From the NCBI RefSeq assembly GCF_020144925.1, contig NZ_NSLC01000011.1, forward strand, positions 62,001 through 126,000: 64,000 bases of DNA, read 5' to 3'. Origin of the DNA: Afifella sp. IM 167 (GTDB lineage Bacteria; Pseudomonadota; Alphaproteobacteria; Rhizobiales; Afifellaceae). The notes under the pieces are model-generated. The model had not been told where the DNA came from and did no database searches. It saw only the letters and a program-made list of their open reading frames with translations. The position numbers and the translations under genes are program-made. This document shows positions 40,906 to 50,807 of the stretch, piece after piece. Each line of letters starts with the position of its first letter. Positions within the stretch are counted from its first letter, which is position 1.

Positions 40906-41847
40906 ATGGAAGGCGCGCACGACACGCAGAGCCTCGGCCCGGTCCTCGTCACCGGCGCGACCGGCTTCCTCGGGGCATGGCTGATCGCCGCCCTCCTGGA
41001 GCGGGGGGAAACGGTGCATGCGCTCGACATCGTGGAGGACCGGCGGCTTCTCCTCGACCTTGCCGGCCAGGAACGAGCCGGCGAAGTCGCATGGGCGGTC
41101 GCGGACGTGACGGACGCCGCGCAGGTGGAGAAGGCCGTCGCCCGGGCGGGCGCACGCGCCGTCGTGCATCTGGCGGCGCTGACGATCCCGCCCTGCCGCG
41201 AGGATCCGGCGCGCGGCGTCGCCGTCAACGTCATCGGCCATGTCAACGTGCTGGAGGCGGCGCGCCGGAACGGCGCCGAGACGGTGCTCTATACCAGCTC
41301 CGCGGCTTCCCATCCGCGCGGCCCTCTCAACGCGCCGGCCAATGTCTACGGCGTGACCAAGCGCGCCGTGGAGGACATCTCCAAGGTCTATTTCCTCGAT
41401 CACGGCCTTGCCACGATCGGCCTCAGACCGAACGTCGTCTACGGCCTCGGCCGCGCCGCCGGGGAAACCGCGGCGATCTCGGAAGCGATCCGGGCCGCGG
41501 CGGAGGGCCGACGCTACACCATCCCCTACGCCAGCAGCATGTGCTTCCAGTATGTGGAAGAGGTCGTGGAGGTGATGCTGCGCTGCCTGGCGGCCCGTCC
41601 CGATGGGCCGATCGTCTCCGACATCACCGTGGAGCAGGAAACGGTCGACGATCTGCTCGCCGCAATCCGCGCCGTCGAGCCGGGTGCACAGGTCGACCGG
41701 GCCGACAGACACCGGCCCTCCCCCGACGTGCCGCTCGACGACGCGCCCCTGAGGGCGCTGATCGGCACCTGGCGGCATGTCCCGCTCGAGGAAGGCGTCC
41801 GCCGCACCATCGAGCGCCACCGCGCGCGCCTGGAAACGGCGGCATGA
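40906..41847 (+). CDS. NAD-dependent epimerase/dehydratase-family protein (uronate dehydrogenase-like?)
   Basis: This 313-residue extended SDR has LVTGATGFLGAWLIAAL near the N-terminus, VVHLAALTIPPCREDP near 80 and the YxxxK catalytic pair in NVYGVTKRAVED near 145, with LYTSSAASH supplying the Ser/Thr. Its start lies two bases after the preceding stop, and its end overlaps the lactonase start (ATGA). Members of this family include sugar nucleotide epimerases and uronate dehydrogenase. The tight coupling to a lactonase favours an aldose/uronate 1-dehydrogenase that makes a lactone. It could also be a ketose or UDP-sugar enzyme. Confidence 0.86.
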   Translation: MEGAHDTQSLGPVLVTGATGFLGAWLIAALLERGETVHALDIVEDRRLLLDLAGQERAGEVAWAVADVTDAAQVEKAVARAGARAVVHLAALTIPPCREDPARGVAVNVIGHVNVLEAARRNGAETVLYTSSAASHPRGPLNAPANVYGVTKRAVEDISKVYFLDHGLATIGLRPNVVYGLGRAAGETAAISEAIRAAAEGRRYTIPYASSMCFQYVEEVVEVMLRCLAARPDGPIVSDITVEQETVDDLLAAIRAVEPGAQVDRADRHRPSPDVPLDDAPLRALIGTWRHVPLEEGVRRTIERHRARLETAA

Positions 41848-42716
41848 GCTGCGTCGACGTCGTGGTGGAACGGGCGCACATCCTCGGCGAGTGCCCGCTC
41901 TGGGACCACCGCGAGGGGCGGCTTCTTTGGATCGACTGCCTCGGCCAGAGCGTGCACGGCCTCGACCTCGACAGCGGCGAAGAGAGCCGCCTCGATCTTG
42001 AAACGCGCATCGGCTCGATCGGCCTTCGCCGCGCAGGCGGGCTGATCGCCGCCACCAAGCAAGGCTTCGCCGCGCTCGACCCTGTCAGCGGCGCGCTGCA
42101 GCTCCTCATGCCGGTCGAGGCCGCCATGCCGGGCAACCGCCTGAACGACGGCAAATGCGACCGCGCCGGACGCTACTGGTGCGGTTCCATGAACGAGACC
42201 TTCGCCGGACCGACCGGCTCGCTCTATCGCCTCGGCGCCGATCTCCGCCTGGAGCGGCTTTTCGGCGGTGTCGTCGTCTCCAACGGCATCGCCTTCAGCC
42301 CGGATGACGCGCGCATGTATTTCGCCGATTCCCGCCGCGAGGTGGTCTACGCCTTCGACTTCGACCTTGCCGCCGGCACGATCTCCAACCGGCGCGTCTT
42401 CATCGACTTTGCCGGCGCCGGCATCGGCCGGGCCGACGGCGCCACGGTCGACGCGGAAGGCAATTACTGGTGCGCTCTCGTCTTCGGCGGAGCCGTGGGC
42501 TGCTTTGCCCCCGATGGCCGGCTCCTGGAAAAGATCGCGCTGCCCGTCACGCACCCGACCATGTGCGCCTTCGGCGGGCCCGACCTCGACATCCTATTCG
42601 TGACGAGCGCCACATGCCTCGCCGACGGCCCGGAAACGGAGCCTCTGGCCGGCGCTCTCTTCGCCATTTCCGGCACGGGCGCACGCGGACTGCCCGAGCC
42701 GCAATTCGCCGGCTGA
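41844..42716 (+). CDS. SMP-30/gluconolactonase-family lactonase, second copy
   Basis: This 290-residue propeller enzyme shows HILGECPLWDHREGRLLWIDCLG (metal Glu), NRLNDGKCDRAGRYWCGSMNE near 100 (metal Asn), VVSNGIAFSPDDARMYFADS near 145 and GRADGATVDAEGNYWCALVFGGAV near 195 (metal Asp). This arrangement is closer to the classical SMP-30/regucalcin and sugar lactone lactonase branch than the copy at 10981. It would open the lactone made by the coupled dehydrogenase. The TRAP binding protein gene follows 43 bases downstream. Confidence 0.92.
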   Translation: MSCVDVVVERAHILGECPLWDHREGRLLWIDCLGQSVHGLDLDSGEESRLDLETRIGSIGLRRAGGLIAATKQGFAALDPVSGALQLLMPVEAAMPGNRLNDGKCDRAGRYWCGSMNETFAGPTGSLYRLGADLRLERLFGGVVVSNGIAFSPDDARMYFADSRREVVYAFDFDLAAGTISNRRVFIDFAGAGIGRADGATVDAEGNYWCALVFGGAVGCFAPDGRLLEKIALPVTHPTMCAFGGPDLDILFVTSATCLADGPETEPLAGALFAISGTGARGLPEPQFAG

Positions 42717-42759
42717 CGACGCCGGCACACCAACAATAATCCGCGACGGAGGAACGACG

Positions 42760-43815
42760 ATGACCCTGGCAAGGAACCTTCATGCCGCAAGGAGAGGGCT
42801 CGCCGCCCTGGCTCTCCTGGCGCTCGGCTACACCCTGGCGCCGGCACCCGCAAAAGCCGCCGACGTGACCATCAGGATCGGCCAGTGCTGCGCCCCCGAA
42901 CAGGCCTACGGCGTCTACGCCCACGGCTTTGCCGACAAGATGGAGAAGGCCTCGGACGGCCGGATCAAGGTCGAGGTCCTCGACGGCGGCGTCATGGGCA
43001 GCGAGCAGGAGATGGCCCAGCAGGTGCAGCTCGGCACCCTGCAGATGGGCGCCATCACCTCCAACAACGTCGCCCAGCTCGCCCCCTCGCTCAACGTCCT
43101 GGTGCTGCCCTACCTCAACTCCAGCATGGAGGAGCTGGTCGGCGATGGCGGCCTGTTGCGGCCGGGCCCCTACCGCGACGAGCTCAACAAGCGCGTACTC
43201 GCCGAATCCGGCTCGGTGCAGATCATCGGCGGCTACACCAACAGCTTCCGCAAGCTCTTCACCCGCAACACCTGCGTGGAGACGCTCGGCGATCTTCAGG
43301 GCCTGAAGATCCGCATCCCGAAGAACCCGGTGATGGAAAAGATGTGGGCCGCATGGGGCGTCTCGACCTACCCGATCGCCTGGTCCGAGACCTTCGGCGC
43401 CATCCAGCAGGGCGTGGTCGACGCCTTCGACAGCCCGCTCGATGTGATTCCGCGCATGGGCTACTACGAGCACATCAACTACGTCATCGACACGCACTAC
43501 CTGCCCCAGGCGGCGCTGCTGATCGTCAACAAGCCGTGGCTCGACAGCCTCTCGCAGGAAGACCGCGACCTCATCATGAAGATCGCCGACGAGAACGACG
43601 TCTGGCACTACAACTGGGTCAAGAACGACCAGGAGACGCTGAAGAATAACCTGATCTCCGAGCACGGCACGACCTTCTGCGAGCTGAAGGACGCCGACGA
43701 GTGGAAGAAGAAGGCCCAGGCGATCTGGCCGGAACTCTATTCGCTCGTGGGCGGCGGCAAGGACTGGGTCGACACGACGCTGCACTACAAGGAAACGGGC
43801 GAGATGGCGAACTGA
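42760..43815 (+). CDS. TRAP transporter substrate-binding protein (DctP family)
   Basis: It is 351 residues. The signal peptide is about 1-33 (ALALLALGYTLAPAPAKAA). The mature part shows IGQCCAPEQAYGVYAHGFADKM at its start and LQGLKIRIPKNPVMEKMWAAWGVSTYPIAWSETFGAIQQGVVDAFD near 175-220, where the Arg is the usual carboxylate ligand. It carries four cysteines, more than usual for DctP. It feeds the DctQ/DctM pair encoded next. A GC-rich hairpin (43832-43859) separates it from DctQ. Confidence 0.92.
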   Translation: MTLARNLHAARRGLAALALLALGYTLAPAPAKAADVTIRIGQCCAPEQAYGVYAHGFADKMEKASDGRIKVEVLDGGVMGSEQEMAQQVQLGTLQMGAITSNNVAQLAPSLNVLVLPYLNSSMEELVGDGGLLRPGPYRDELNKRVLAESGSVQIIGGYTNSFRKLFTRNTCVETLGDLQGLKIRIPKNPVMEKMWAAWGVSTYPIAWSETFGAIQQGVVDAFDSPLDVIPRMGYYEHINYVIDTHYLPQAALLIVNKPWLDSLSQEDRDLIMKIADENDVWHYNWVKNDQETLKNNLISEHGTTFCELKDADEWKKKAQAIWPELYSLVGGGKDWVDTTLHYKETGEMAN

Positions 43816-43831
43816 ACGGTTCTTTGGCAAT

Positions 43832-43859
43832 GGCCGGCGGCTCTCAGCCGCCGCCGGCC
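43832..43859 (+). other. Intercistronic hairpin after the TRAP binding protein gene
   Basis: GGCC-GGCGGCT pairs with AGCCGCC-gcc-GGCC: eleven base pairs with a 3-base bulge and a 3-base loop. It begins 17 bases after the DctP stop, and no T-run follows. Confidence 0.5.
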
Positions 43860-43882
43860 GCAACCGGGAGGAGGCCGCGTTC

Positions 43883-44383
43883 ATGAAAGCCGCCCGTCTG
43901 CTTGAGCAGGCCGAGCTGTGGATTTCCAATCTGTGCCTGGCCGGCCTCGTCGTCGTGCTCGCGCTGCAGGTCTTCTTCCGCTACGGGCTGGAACTCGGCC
44001 TGTCGTGGAGCGAGGAGGTCTCGCGCTTCCTCTTCATCTGGTTCGTCTACATCTCCGCCAGCCTCGCCGCGCGCGCCGGCACGCATGTGCGCGTCACGGC
44101 CTTCGTGGAAATGCTGCCGCGGGCGGCCAGCCGCGCGACCAAGGTCGCCGCCGACCTCGTCTGGATCGCCTTCAACGCGATCGTCGTCGTCTCGGGAGTG
44201 CTCCTGTTCTGGCGCATGCTGCAATACCCGGTCTACTCCACCTCGCTGCTCCTGCCGCTCTCCTGGATCTACCTCGTGATCCCGCTCGCGCATCTGATGA
44301 TGATCGCGCGCATCCTGCAGCGGCTCGGCCGCTGGGACGACCCGGCGAGTTCGGCGGTCGCAGCACGCTCGGGCGAGGGCTAG
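43883..44383 (+). CDS. TRAP transporter small permease (DctQ family)
   Basis: It is 166 residues with four hydrophobic segments and the family pattern LQVFFRYGLELGLSWSEEVSRFLFIWFVY near residue 25-55. It sits between the binding protein and DctM genes and ends eight bases before the DctM start. It is part of the uptake system for the SDR/lactonase operon. Confidence 0.92.
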   Translation: MKAARLLEQAELWISNLCLAGLVVVLALQVFFRYGLELGLSWSEEVSRFLFIWFVYISASLAARAGTHVRVTAFVEMLPRAASRATKVAADLVWIAFNAIVVVSGVLLFWRMLQYPVYSTSLLLPLSWIYLVIPLAHLMMIARILQRLGRWDDPASSAVAARSGEG

Positions 44384-44391
44384 GGCATCCC

Positions 44392-45651
44392 ATGCTGATC
44401 GGCGTCACCCTCATCGTCAGCCTTCTGATCGGCGTGCCGATCTTCGCCGCGCTCGGCGTCGCGGCGATGACCGATTTCCTGCTGTCGCCGATCCCGCTGG
44501 CGACGCTGGCGCACAGCCTCTTTTCCGGCGTCGACAAGTTTCCGCTGATCGCCATCCCCTGCTTCGTGCTGGCCGGCTCGATCATGACGCGCGCCGGCAT
44601 CACCGAGGACATCGTCCGCGTCATGCGCATCGCCGTCGGGCGCGCGCCCGGCGGGCTCGCCGTCGTCACCATCCTTTCGTGCATGTTCTTCGCCGCCATC
44701 TCGGGCTCCGGCCCCGGAACGGTGGCGGCGATCGGCGGGCTCCTCATCCCGGCCATGGCCGCCCAGGGCTACGACCGGGGCTTTGCCGCGGCCGTCGCCT
44801 CGGCGGGCGGCACGCTCGGCATCCTCATTCCGCCCAGCAACCCGATGATCATCTACGGCGTGCTGGCCGGTGTCTCCATCGGCGACCTGTTCATCGCCGG
44901 CCTCCTGCCGGGCCTGCTCATCGGGCTCGCCCTGATGGCGACGGCCGTCGGCATCTCGGCCCTGCGCGGCTATCGCGGCCAGGAAGAAGGCTTCGACGCC
45001 AGGAGCCTGTGGCGCGCCATTTTCACCGGCATCCCCTCGCTGCTCGCCCCGGCCGTCGTTCTCGGCGGCATCTATCTCGGCATCTTCACGCCGGTGGAGG
45101 CCGCCGTCGTCGCCGTGCTCTATGCGCTGCTCGTCGGCATTCTGGTGAAGCGCAGCATCGGCCTGCGACAGATCTGGGCGTCGCTGTCGGAGACGAGCGC
45201 CATCTGCGGCGGGCTGATCCTCATCATGGGCACCGCCATCTTCTTCGGCCAGTTCATGGCGCTGAACCAGGTGCCGCAATCGCTGGCGGCGGCGCTGCTG
45301 GCGATCACCGACAATCCGGTGACGATGCTCCTGTTGATCTCGGCGATGCTGCTGGTGCTCGGCACCTTCATGGAGACCCTGTCGACGATCATCATCCTGA
45401 CGCCGATCCTGCTGCCTCTGGTGAAGAAGCTCGGGATCGACCCGATCCATTTCGGCATCATCCTGGTGGTCACCAGCGAGGTCGGCTTCCTGACGCCGCC
45501 GCTCGGGGTCAACCTTTTCGTCGCCTCCGGCCTGTCGGGCGTGAAGCTGGAGACGCTGGCGCGCCGGGTCATCCCGTTCCTGGTGGTGCTGGTCGCTGCC
45601 CTCCTCGTCATCCTGCTGGTGCCGTGGCTCAGCCTGGCGCTGATCCGATAA
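44392..45651 (+). CDS. TRAP transporter large permease (DctM family)
   Basis: It is 419 residues with about twelve hydrophobic segments. It has KFPLIAIPCFVLAGSIMTRAGITED near 45, AAISGSGPGTVAAIGGLLIPAM near 100 and GTLGILIPPSNPMIIYGVLAGVSIG near 145, and ends with TSEVGFLTPPLGVNLFVASGL near 365. ATG 44392 is chosen as the start because it follows the DctQ stop closely and DctM proteins begin with the first membrane segment here. It is the final gene of the operon that starts at 40082, followed at once by a strong terminator hairpin. Confidence 0.94.
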   Translation: MLIGVTLIVSLLIGVPIFAALGVAAMTDFLLSPIPLATLAHSLFSGVDKFPLIAIPCFVLAGSIMTRAGITEDIVRVMRIAVGRAPGGLAVVTILSCMFFAAISGSGPGTVAAIGGLLIPAMAAQGYDRGFAAAVASAGGTLGILIPPSNPMIIYGVLAGVSIGDLFIAGLLPGLLIGLALMATAVGISALRGYRGQEEGFDARSLWRAIFTGIPSLLAPAVVLGGIYLGIFTPVEAAVVAVLYALLVGILVKRSIGLRQIWASLSETSAICGGLILIMGTAIFFGQFMALNQVPQSLAAALLAITDNPVTMLLLISAMLLVLGTFMETLSTIIILTPILLPLVKKLGIDPIHFGIILVVTSEVGFLTPPLGVNLFVASGLSGVKLETLARRVIPFLVVLVAALLVILLVPWLSLALIR

Positions 45652-45678
45652 GGGCCGGACGGCAATGCCGTCCGGCCC
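45652..45678 (+). terminator. Terminator after the TRAP operon
   Basis: There is a perfect 12-bp stem, GGGCCGGACGGC with GCCGTCCGGCCC, and a 3-base loop, directly after the DctM stop. It is followed by the pyrimidine-rich tctgtctgctctt. Confidence 0.7.
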
Positions 45679-45697
45679 TCTGTCTGCTCTTCCGCTT

Positions 45698-45719
45698 CGC
45701 CCCGGAAACTGCCGGGGCG
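45698..45719 (-). terminator. Hairpin at the end of the aminotransferase gene
   Basis: There is an 8-bp perfect stem, CGCCCCGG with CCGGGGCG, and a 6-base loop, seven bases beyond the minus-strand aminotransferase stop. Together with the hairpin at 45652 it insulates the two convergent transcripts. No clear T-run was seen. Confidence 0.5.
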
Positions 45720-45725
45720 CCGGGC

Positions 45726-47060
45726 TCAGATTTCCTTCAGCGTCCTGCGGATGACGTCGACGATCTCGTCGACATGGCTCTTCTCGGCGACGAGGGCCGG
45801 GGCGACGATGGCGGTGTCGCCGGTGAACTTCACGTGGCAGCCGTTCCAGAAGAGCTTCTTCTGCAGCTCCGTGCCGCGCGTGCCCGGCGCGCCGGAGGGA
45901 TGCACCTCCACGCCCGCCATCAGGCCGAGGCCGCGGATATCGCGGACGATGTCGAGATCCTTCAGCCCATAGATGGCGTCGAGGAAATAGGTCTCGAGTT
46001 CGGCGGCGCGCTCGAAGAGACCCTCGCGCTCATAGATGTCGAGGGTCGCCAGTCCCGCCGCACAGGCGACCGGATGGGCCGAATAGGTGTAGCCGTGGAA
46101 GAACTCGATGGCGTTCTCGGGCGAGGCCTCGATGATGGCCGAATAGACCTCCTCGCGGGCCGCCACGGCGCCCATCGGGATCGAGCCGTTGGTAAGGGCC
46201 TTGGCCATGGTCATCAGGTCCGGCTTCACGCCGAAGCGCTGGGCGGCGAAGGGCGTTCCGAGGCGGCCGAAGCCGGTGATGACCTCGTCGAAAACCAGAA
46301 GGATGCCGTTGGCATCGCAGATCTCCCTCAGCCGCTCCAGGTAGCCCTTCGGCGGCACCAGCGTGCCCGTCGAGCCGGCGATCGGCTCCACGAAGACGGC
46401 AGCGATGGTCGAGCCGCCATACATGTCGCAGAAGCGCTGCAGGTCGTCGGCAAGCTCCGCGCCCTTCTCCGGCTGGCCGCGGGTGAAGGGTGCGTCGGCG
46501 TCCCAGGTGTGGCGCATGGCGACGACATTGGGGATGACGCCCGGAAAGGTCTCACGGTTCTTCACCATGCCCGACAGCGACACGCCGCCGATATTGACGC
46601 CGTGATAGGCGCGCTCGCGGGTGACGAAGCGCAGGCGCTGGCCGTCGCCGCGGGCGCGGTGATAGGCCATCACCATCTTCAGCGCCGTGTCGATCGCCTC
46701 CGAGCCGGAATTGACGAAGAAGACATGGTTGAAGCCGTCCGGGAGGATACGCGTCAGCTTGTTGGCGAGCGCGAAGGAGCCGGGATGGCCGAGCTGGAAA
46801 TGCGGCGAATAATCGTTCTGCAGCATCTGGGCATGCACGGCATCGGCGATCTCGCGCCGGCCGTGGCCGGCCGCCACGTTGAACAGGCTCGATGAGCCGT
46901 CGACGATCTTGCCGCCCTTGTGATCCCACAGATACATGCCCTCGCTCTTGACGACGAGGCGCGGCGAATTCTGGAAGTCACGGTTGGCCGTGAACGGCAT
47001 CCAGTGCTCGGCGAGCGAGTTGGTGGCGAACTTCTGCAGCGGCTCGGCGAGCATCGACAT
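45726..47060 (-). CDS. Class III aminotransferase, omega-amino acid:pyruvate (beta-alanine:pyruvate) type
   Basis: This is a 444-residue PLP enzyme. The N-terminal HWMPFTANRDF (19-29) is a hallmark of the omega-amino acid:pyruvate group. Cofactor and fold motifs are FFVNSGSEAIDTALKM near 114-129, RAYHGVNIGGVSLSG near 150-164, VEPIAGSTG (224-232), FDEVITGFGR (257-266) and the PLP lysine K287 in TMAKALTNG. Length is typical (about 440-450). It would transfer amino groups from beta-alanine, taurine-like or other terminal amines to pyruvate, giving alanine. Alanine dehydrogenase encoded at 53328 could regenerate pyruvate. A dyad sequence lies 50 bases upstream (47110-47129). Confidence 0.9.
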   Translation of the reverse strand: MSMLAEPLQKFATNSLAEHWMPFTANRDFQNSPRLVVKSEGMYLWDHKGGKIVDGSSSLFNVAAGHGRREIADAVHAQMLQNDYSPHFQLGHPGSFALANKLTRILPDGFNHVFFVNSGSEAIDTALKMVMAYHRARGDGQRLRFVTRERAYHGVNIGGVSLSGMVKNRETFPGVIPNVVAMRHTWDADAPFTRGQPEKGAELADDLQRFCDMYGGSTIAAVFVEPIAGSTGTLVPPKGYLERLREICDANGILLVFDEVITGFGRLGTPFAAQRFGVKPDLMTMAKALTNGSIPMGAVAAREEVYSAIIEASPENAIEFFHGYTYSAHPVACAAGLATLDIYEREGLFERAAELETYFLDAIYGLKDLDIVRDIRGLGLMAGVEVHPSGAPGTRGTELQKKLFWNGCHVKFTGDTAIVAPALVAEKSHVDEIVDVIRRTLKEI

Positions 47061-47109
47061 CTGCCTGATCCTTTTGGTGGAACCTTCTGCCGGAGCTTAG
47101 GACCGCCCT

Positions 47110-47129
47110 TGGCGCAAATTCTTGCGCCA
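47110..47129. promoter_or_regulatory. Dyad sequence upstream of the aminotransferase
   Basis: TGGCGCAA-ATTC-TTGCGCCA is an 8-bp perfect inverted repeat with a 4-base spacer, in the 104-base gap between the aldo/keto reductase stop and the aminotransferase start. It could be an operator for the aminotransferase or a hairpin ending the upstream transcript. No T-run favours the terminator reading. Confidence 0.4.
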
Positions 47130-47164
47130 GAGCGGGCCGTGCCGGAGGGCCAGAGTTTAGCGGT

Positions 47165-48646
<1,482 letters not shown>

Positions 48647-48658
48647 TCACCTCTCGGC

Positions 48659-49525
48659 CTATCCGCCCTTGCGCGTGCGGATATCGGCCAGCACCTCGGT
48701 GTCGATCATGGCATCTCCGCGGATGCGGTTGTCGTAGTTTTCCACGCCCATGAAACGGGCCATGGCCTTGATCTTCTCGGCGCCCCAGCCGGCGGGCGGC
48801 GCGCCCTTCAGGTAGCCCTCGCCCGTCAGAACCGCCGTGAGATAAGCATCCGTCGCCTCGTCGATCGGAACAAGGTTCTCCTTCTTCGAGGGGAAGTAGG
48901 ACAGACGGTGGAGCCGGTAACAGCGGGCGAGCTCGCCGATCGGGTCTTCATGATCGTAAATGGAGATGTCGACGGATTTTTCCTGCCTGCCGCCATAGCC
49001 GGCGCCGGCCTCGAACACCTGCAGCCCCGCCGATTGCACGCCGCGAAGCTCGCCGCCCGCCTCCTCTCCCGCCTCAAGCGCCGCAATGAGGCGTGCCGCG
49101 AAATCGCCCTTGCCCGCCTCGAAGGCTTCGACCATCGCCTCCGGCACCTTGCGGGAGGCCAGCGAATTGCCATGGGCGAGCGCATTTTCGCTCGCCGCCA
49201 TTCCGGCCTCCCCGTCCCAGGAAAGCACCTCGGCACCGGTATGCTGCGCCCGGCTGCCGTCGGCGGCGAGGATGGCGATCTGCCGCTCTCCTTCGTTGTC
49301 GTCCCCGGCGAGAAGCAGCTCCAGAACCGTGGCGGGCGGCACCTTGAGGGCGAGAAGATCGAGCCCGCGGCCGCCGTGATCCGGGTTCGAAAAAGCCTGC
49401 GTGGCGATGACGCCGACGCCCGCGCGCCCGTGGCAGATGAGGCCGGAAACGCCCGGGAACTTCGACTGGACGGCGATGCCGAGCGCGCCCGTCGCCGGAT
49501 CGCGGGCGAGGATCGAATAGGTCAT
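48659..49525 (-). CDS. DUF1028 family protein
   Basis: It is 288 residues from ATG 49525, where the conserved [21 protein letters not shown] begins. [26 protein letters not shown] near 35-60 matches the DUF1028 family, which has an Ntn-hydrolase-like fold of unknown activity (proteasome-like N-terminal sheet). A C-terminal extension (about 220-288) carries a peptidoglycan-binding-like or unassigned segment. It stands between DUF2235 and cupin genes, all on the minus strand. No reaction can be assigned. Confidence 0.82.
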   Translation of the reverse strand: MTYSILARDPATGALGIAVQSKFPGVSGLICHGRAGVGVIATQAFSNPDHGGRGLDLLALKVPPATVLELLLAGDDNEGERQIAILAADGSRAQHTGAEVLSWDGEAGMAASENALAHGNSLASRKVPEAMVEAFEAGKGDFAARLIAALEAGEEAGGELRGVQSAGLQVFEAGAGYGGRQEKSVDISIYDHEDPIGELARCYRLHRLSYFPSKKENLVPIDEATDAYLTAVLTGEGYLKGAPPAGWGAEKIKAMARFMGVENYDNRIRGDAMIDTEVLADIRTRKGG

Positions 49526-49584
49526 GCCCCGGCTATAGCGAAGGCGGCGGAAAATCGCGAACCGCCCCGGCACCGAAGAGGCCC

Positions 49585-50748
49585 TTACTCCTCCACGACA
49601 TAGCTCTGCGGCAGGTTCGGGTGCTTCTCGCCGAGCTTTTCCATCCGCTGCAGCACGGAGCGGTGGATGCGCGCGCCCTCGGGCACGGCGCGCCGCTCGA
49701 AATATGGGATCGACCAGCCGAGGAAGCTCGGGCGCGTGGAATCGGAGGGCGTGCGGCGCGGCAGGAATTCCAGGATCGACCAGGCCCAGTTCATGGATTC
49801 ATGCCGCCTGCCGAGCGGATCGGGCGGCACGTATTTCTGCGTGTTCTGACCGTAGACGAGAAGGTTCACCGAGCGGGTCACGTAAGAGAGCCCCATGTCG
49901 CCCGTCTCGTCGATCATCCATTTCAGCGGGATCTTGATGAGGCCGCTTTCGGTCTCCGGATAGCCGCCGCCGACATCGCCGTGGACGCCCGCGAACCAGA
50001 CCTCCCGCGCATCCTGCGGCACCGCCGCCGACCTGTTGAACGGATTGCCCCAGTATTCGCCTCCCTCCGGCCAGAGCTTGGGGCGGAACATCGTGCGCCG
50101 CTCGTCGATCGCCACGGCATGGCGCACGGCCTCCACGCTCCAGTTCTTTTTGGTGAAGGCGTGCGAGCGCAGGCGCGGCCCGTAGCGGCCGCTCTCGATG
50201 ACCGAGGCCACCGTATCGAAGAGGCCGAGAAGACGGATCGGCGGGCGATCGGGATCAAGGGTCCGCTCGTAAAGTCGCACTTCCGCGAAACTGTCCTCGT
50301 CGTTCTCGCCGATGCGCTTGTAGGCCCGGTAGGCATAGGCGAGGAGGTTGAGATTGCGCCGCTCCAGAAGTCCCACCGCGTGGATGAAGCCGGCGAGCAC
50401 GCGGGCCGAATAGGCGCCGCGGCTGAACCCGAAAATGTAGATCCGGTCGCGTTCGCCGTCGTCGCCGCCCGGCCGCTTGCCGCTCTCGTAGTTCTCGACA
50501 ATGAAGCGGTAGGCTTCCTTGACATTCTCATCGAGGCCCCAGCCGGTCGCCATGCCCCAGATCTCGACCGCCTTGCGCCAGAAGCGCAGCCAGGCGTTCT
50601 CCGCGCCGAAGGTGCCGACGCCGGGATCGTACCAGACGAGCTGCTGCTCGCTCTTCTCCAGGCAGCCGTAAAGGCGAAGGATGTTGGTGCGGTCGGCGGC
50701 GATCTCGTTCGACGTGCCGTCGAAGAGGATGACGATGTTCTTCGGCAT
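49585..50748 (-). CDS. DUF2235 domain alpha/beta-hydrolase-like protein
   Basis: It is 387 residues. It starts with IVILFDGTSNEIAADRTNILRL and has the nucleophile elbow GFSRGAYSAR with S109, then LLGLFDTVASV near 175 and FAGVHGDVGGGYPET near 255, the hallmarks of DUF2235 (Tle1-like uncharacterised hydrolases). No signal peptide or membrane segment is visible. DUF2235 occurs both in type VI lipase effectors and in stand-alone housekeeping proteins. No secretion genes are nearby, so the latter is likelier. Confidence 0.87.
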   Translation of the reverse strand: MPKNIVILFDGTSNEIAADRTNILRLYGCLEKSEQQLVWYDPGVGTFGAENAWLRFWRKAVEIWGMATGWGLDENVKEAYRFIVENYESGKRPGGDDGERDRIYIFGFSRGAYSARVLAGFIHAVGLLERRNLNLLAYAYRAYKRIGENDEDSFAEVRLYERTLDPDRPPIRLLGLFDTVASVIESGRYGPRLRSHAFTKKNWSVEAVRHAVAIDERRTMFRPKLWPEGGEYWGNPFNRSAAVPQDAREVWFAGVHGDVGGGYPETESGLIKIPLKWMIDETGDMGLSYVTRSVNLLVYGQNTQKYVPPDPLGRRHESMNWAWSILEFLPRRTPSDSTRPSFLGWSIPYFERRAVPEGARIHRSVLQRMEKLGEKHPNLPQSYVVEE

Positions 50749-50807
50749 GGCGGCCCCCCGCTAGCGTCTTGCGAGCATAGCGGAGAGCAAGGACAAGTAT
50801 AAGTCGC

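Noticed and set aside
49585-50748. Type VI secretion phospholipase effector (Tle1)
   Set aside because: The DUF2235 motifs match, but no vgrG, PAAR, chaperone or immunity gene is nearby.
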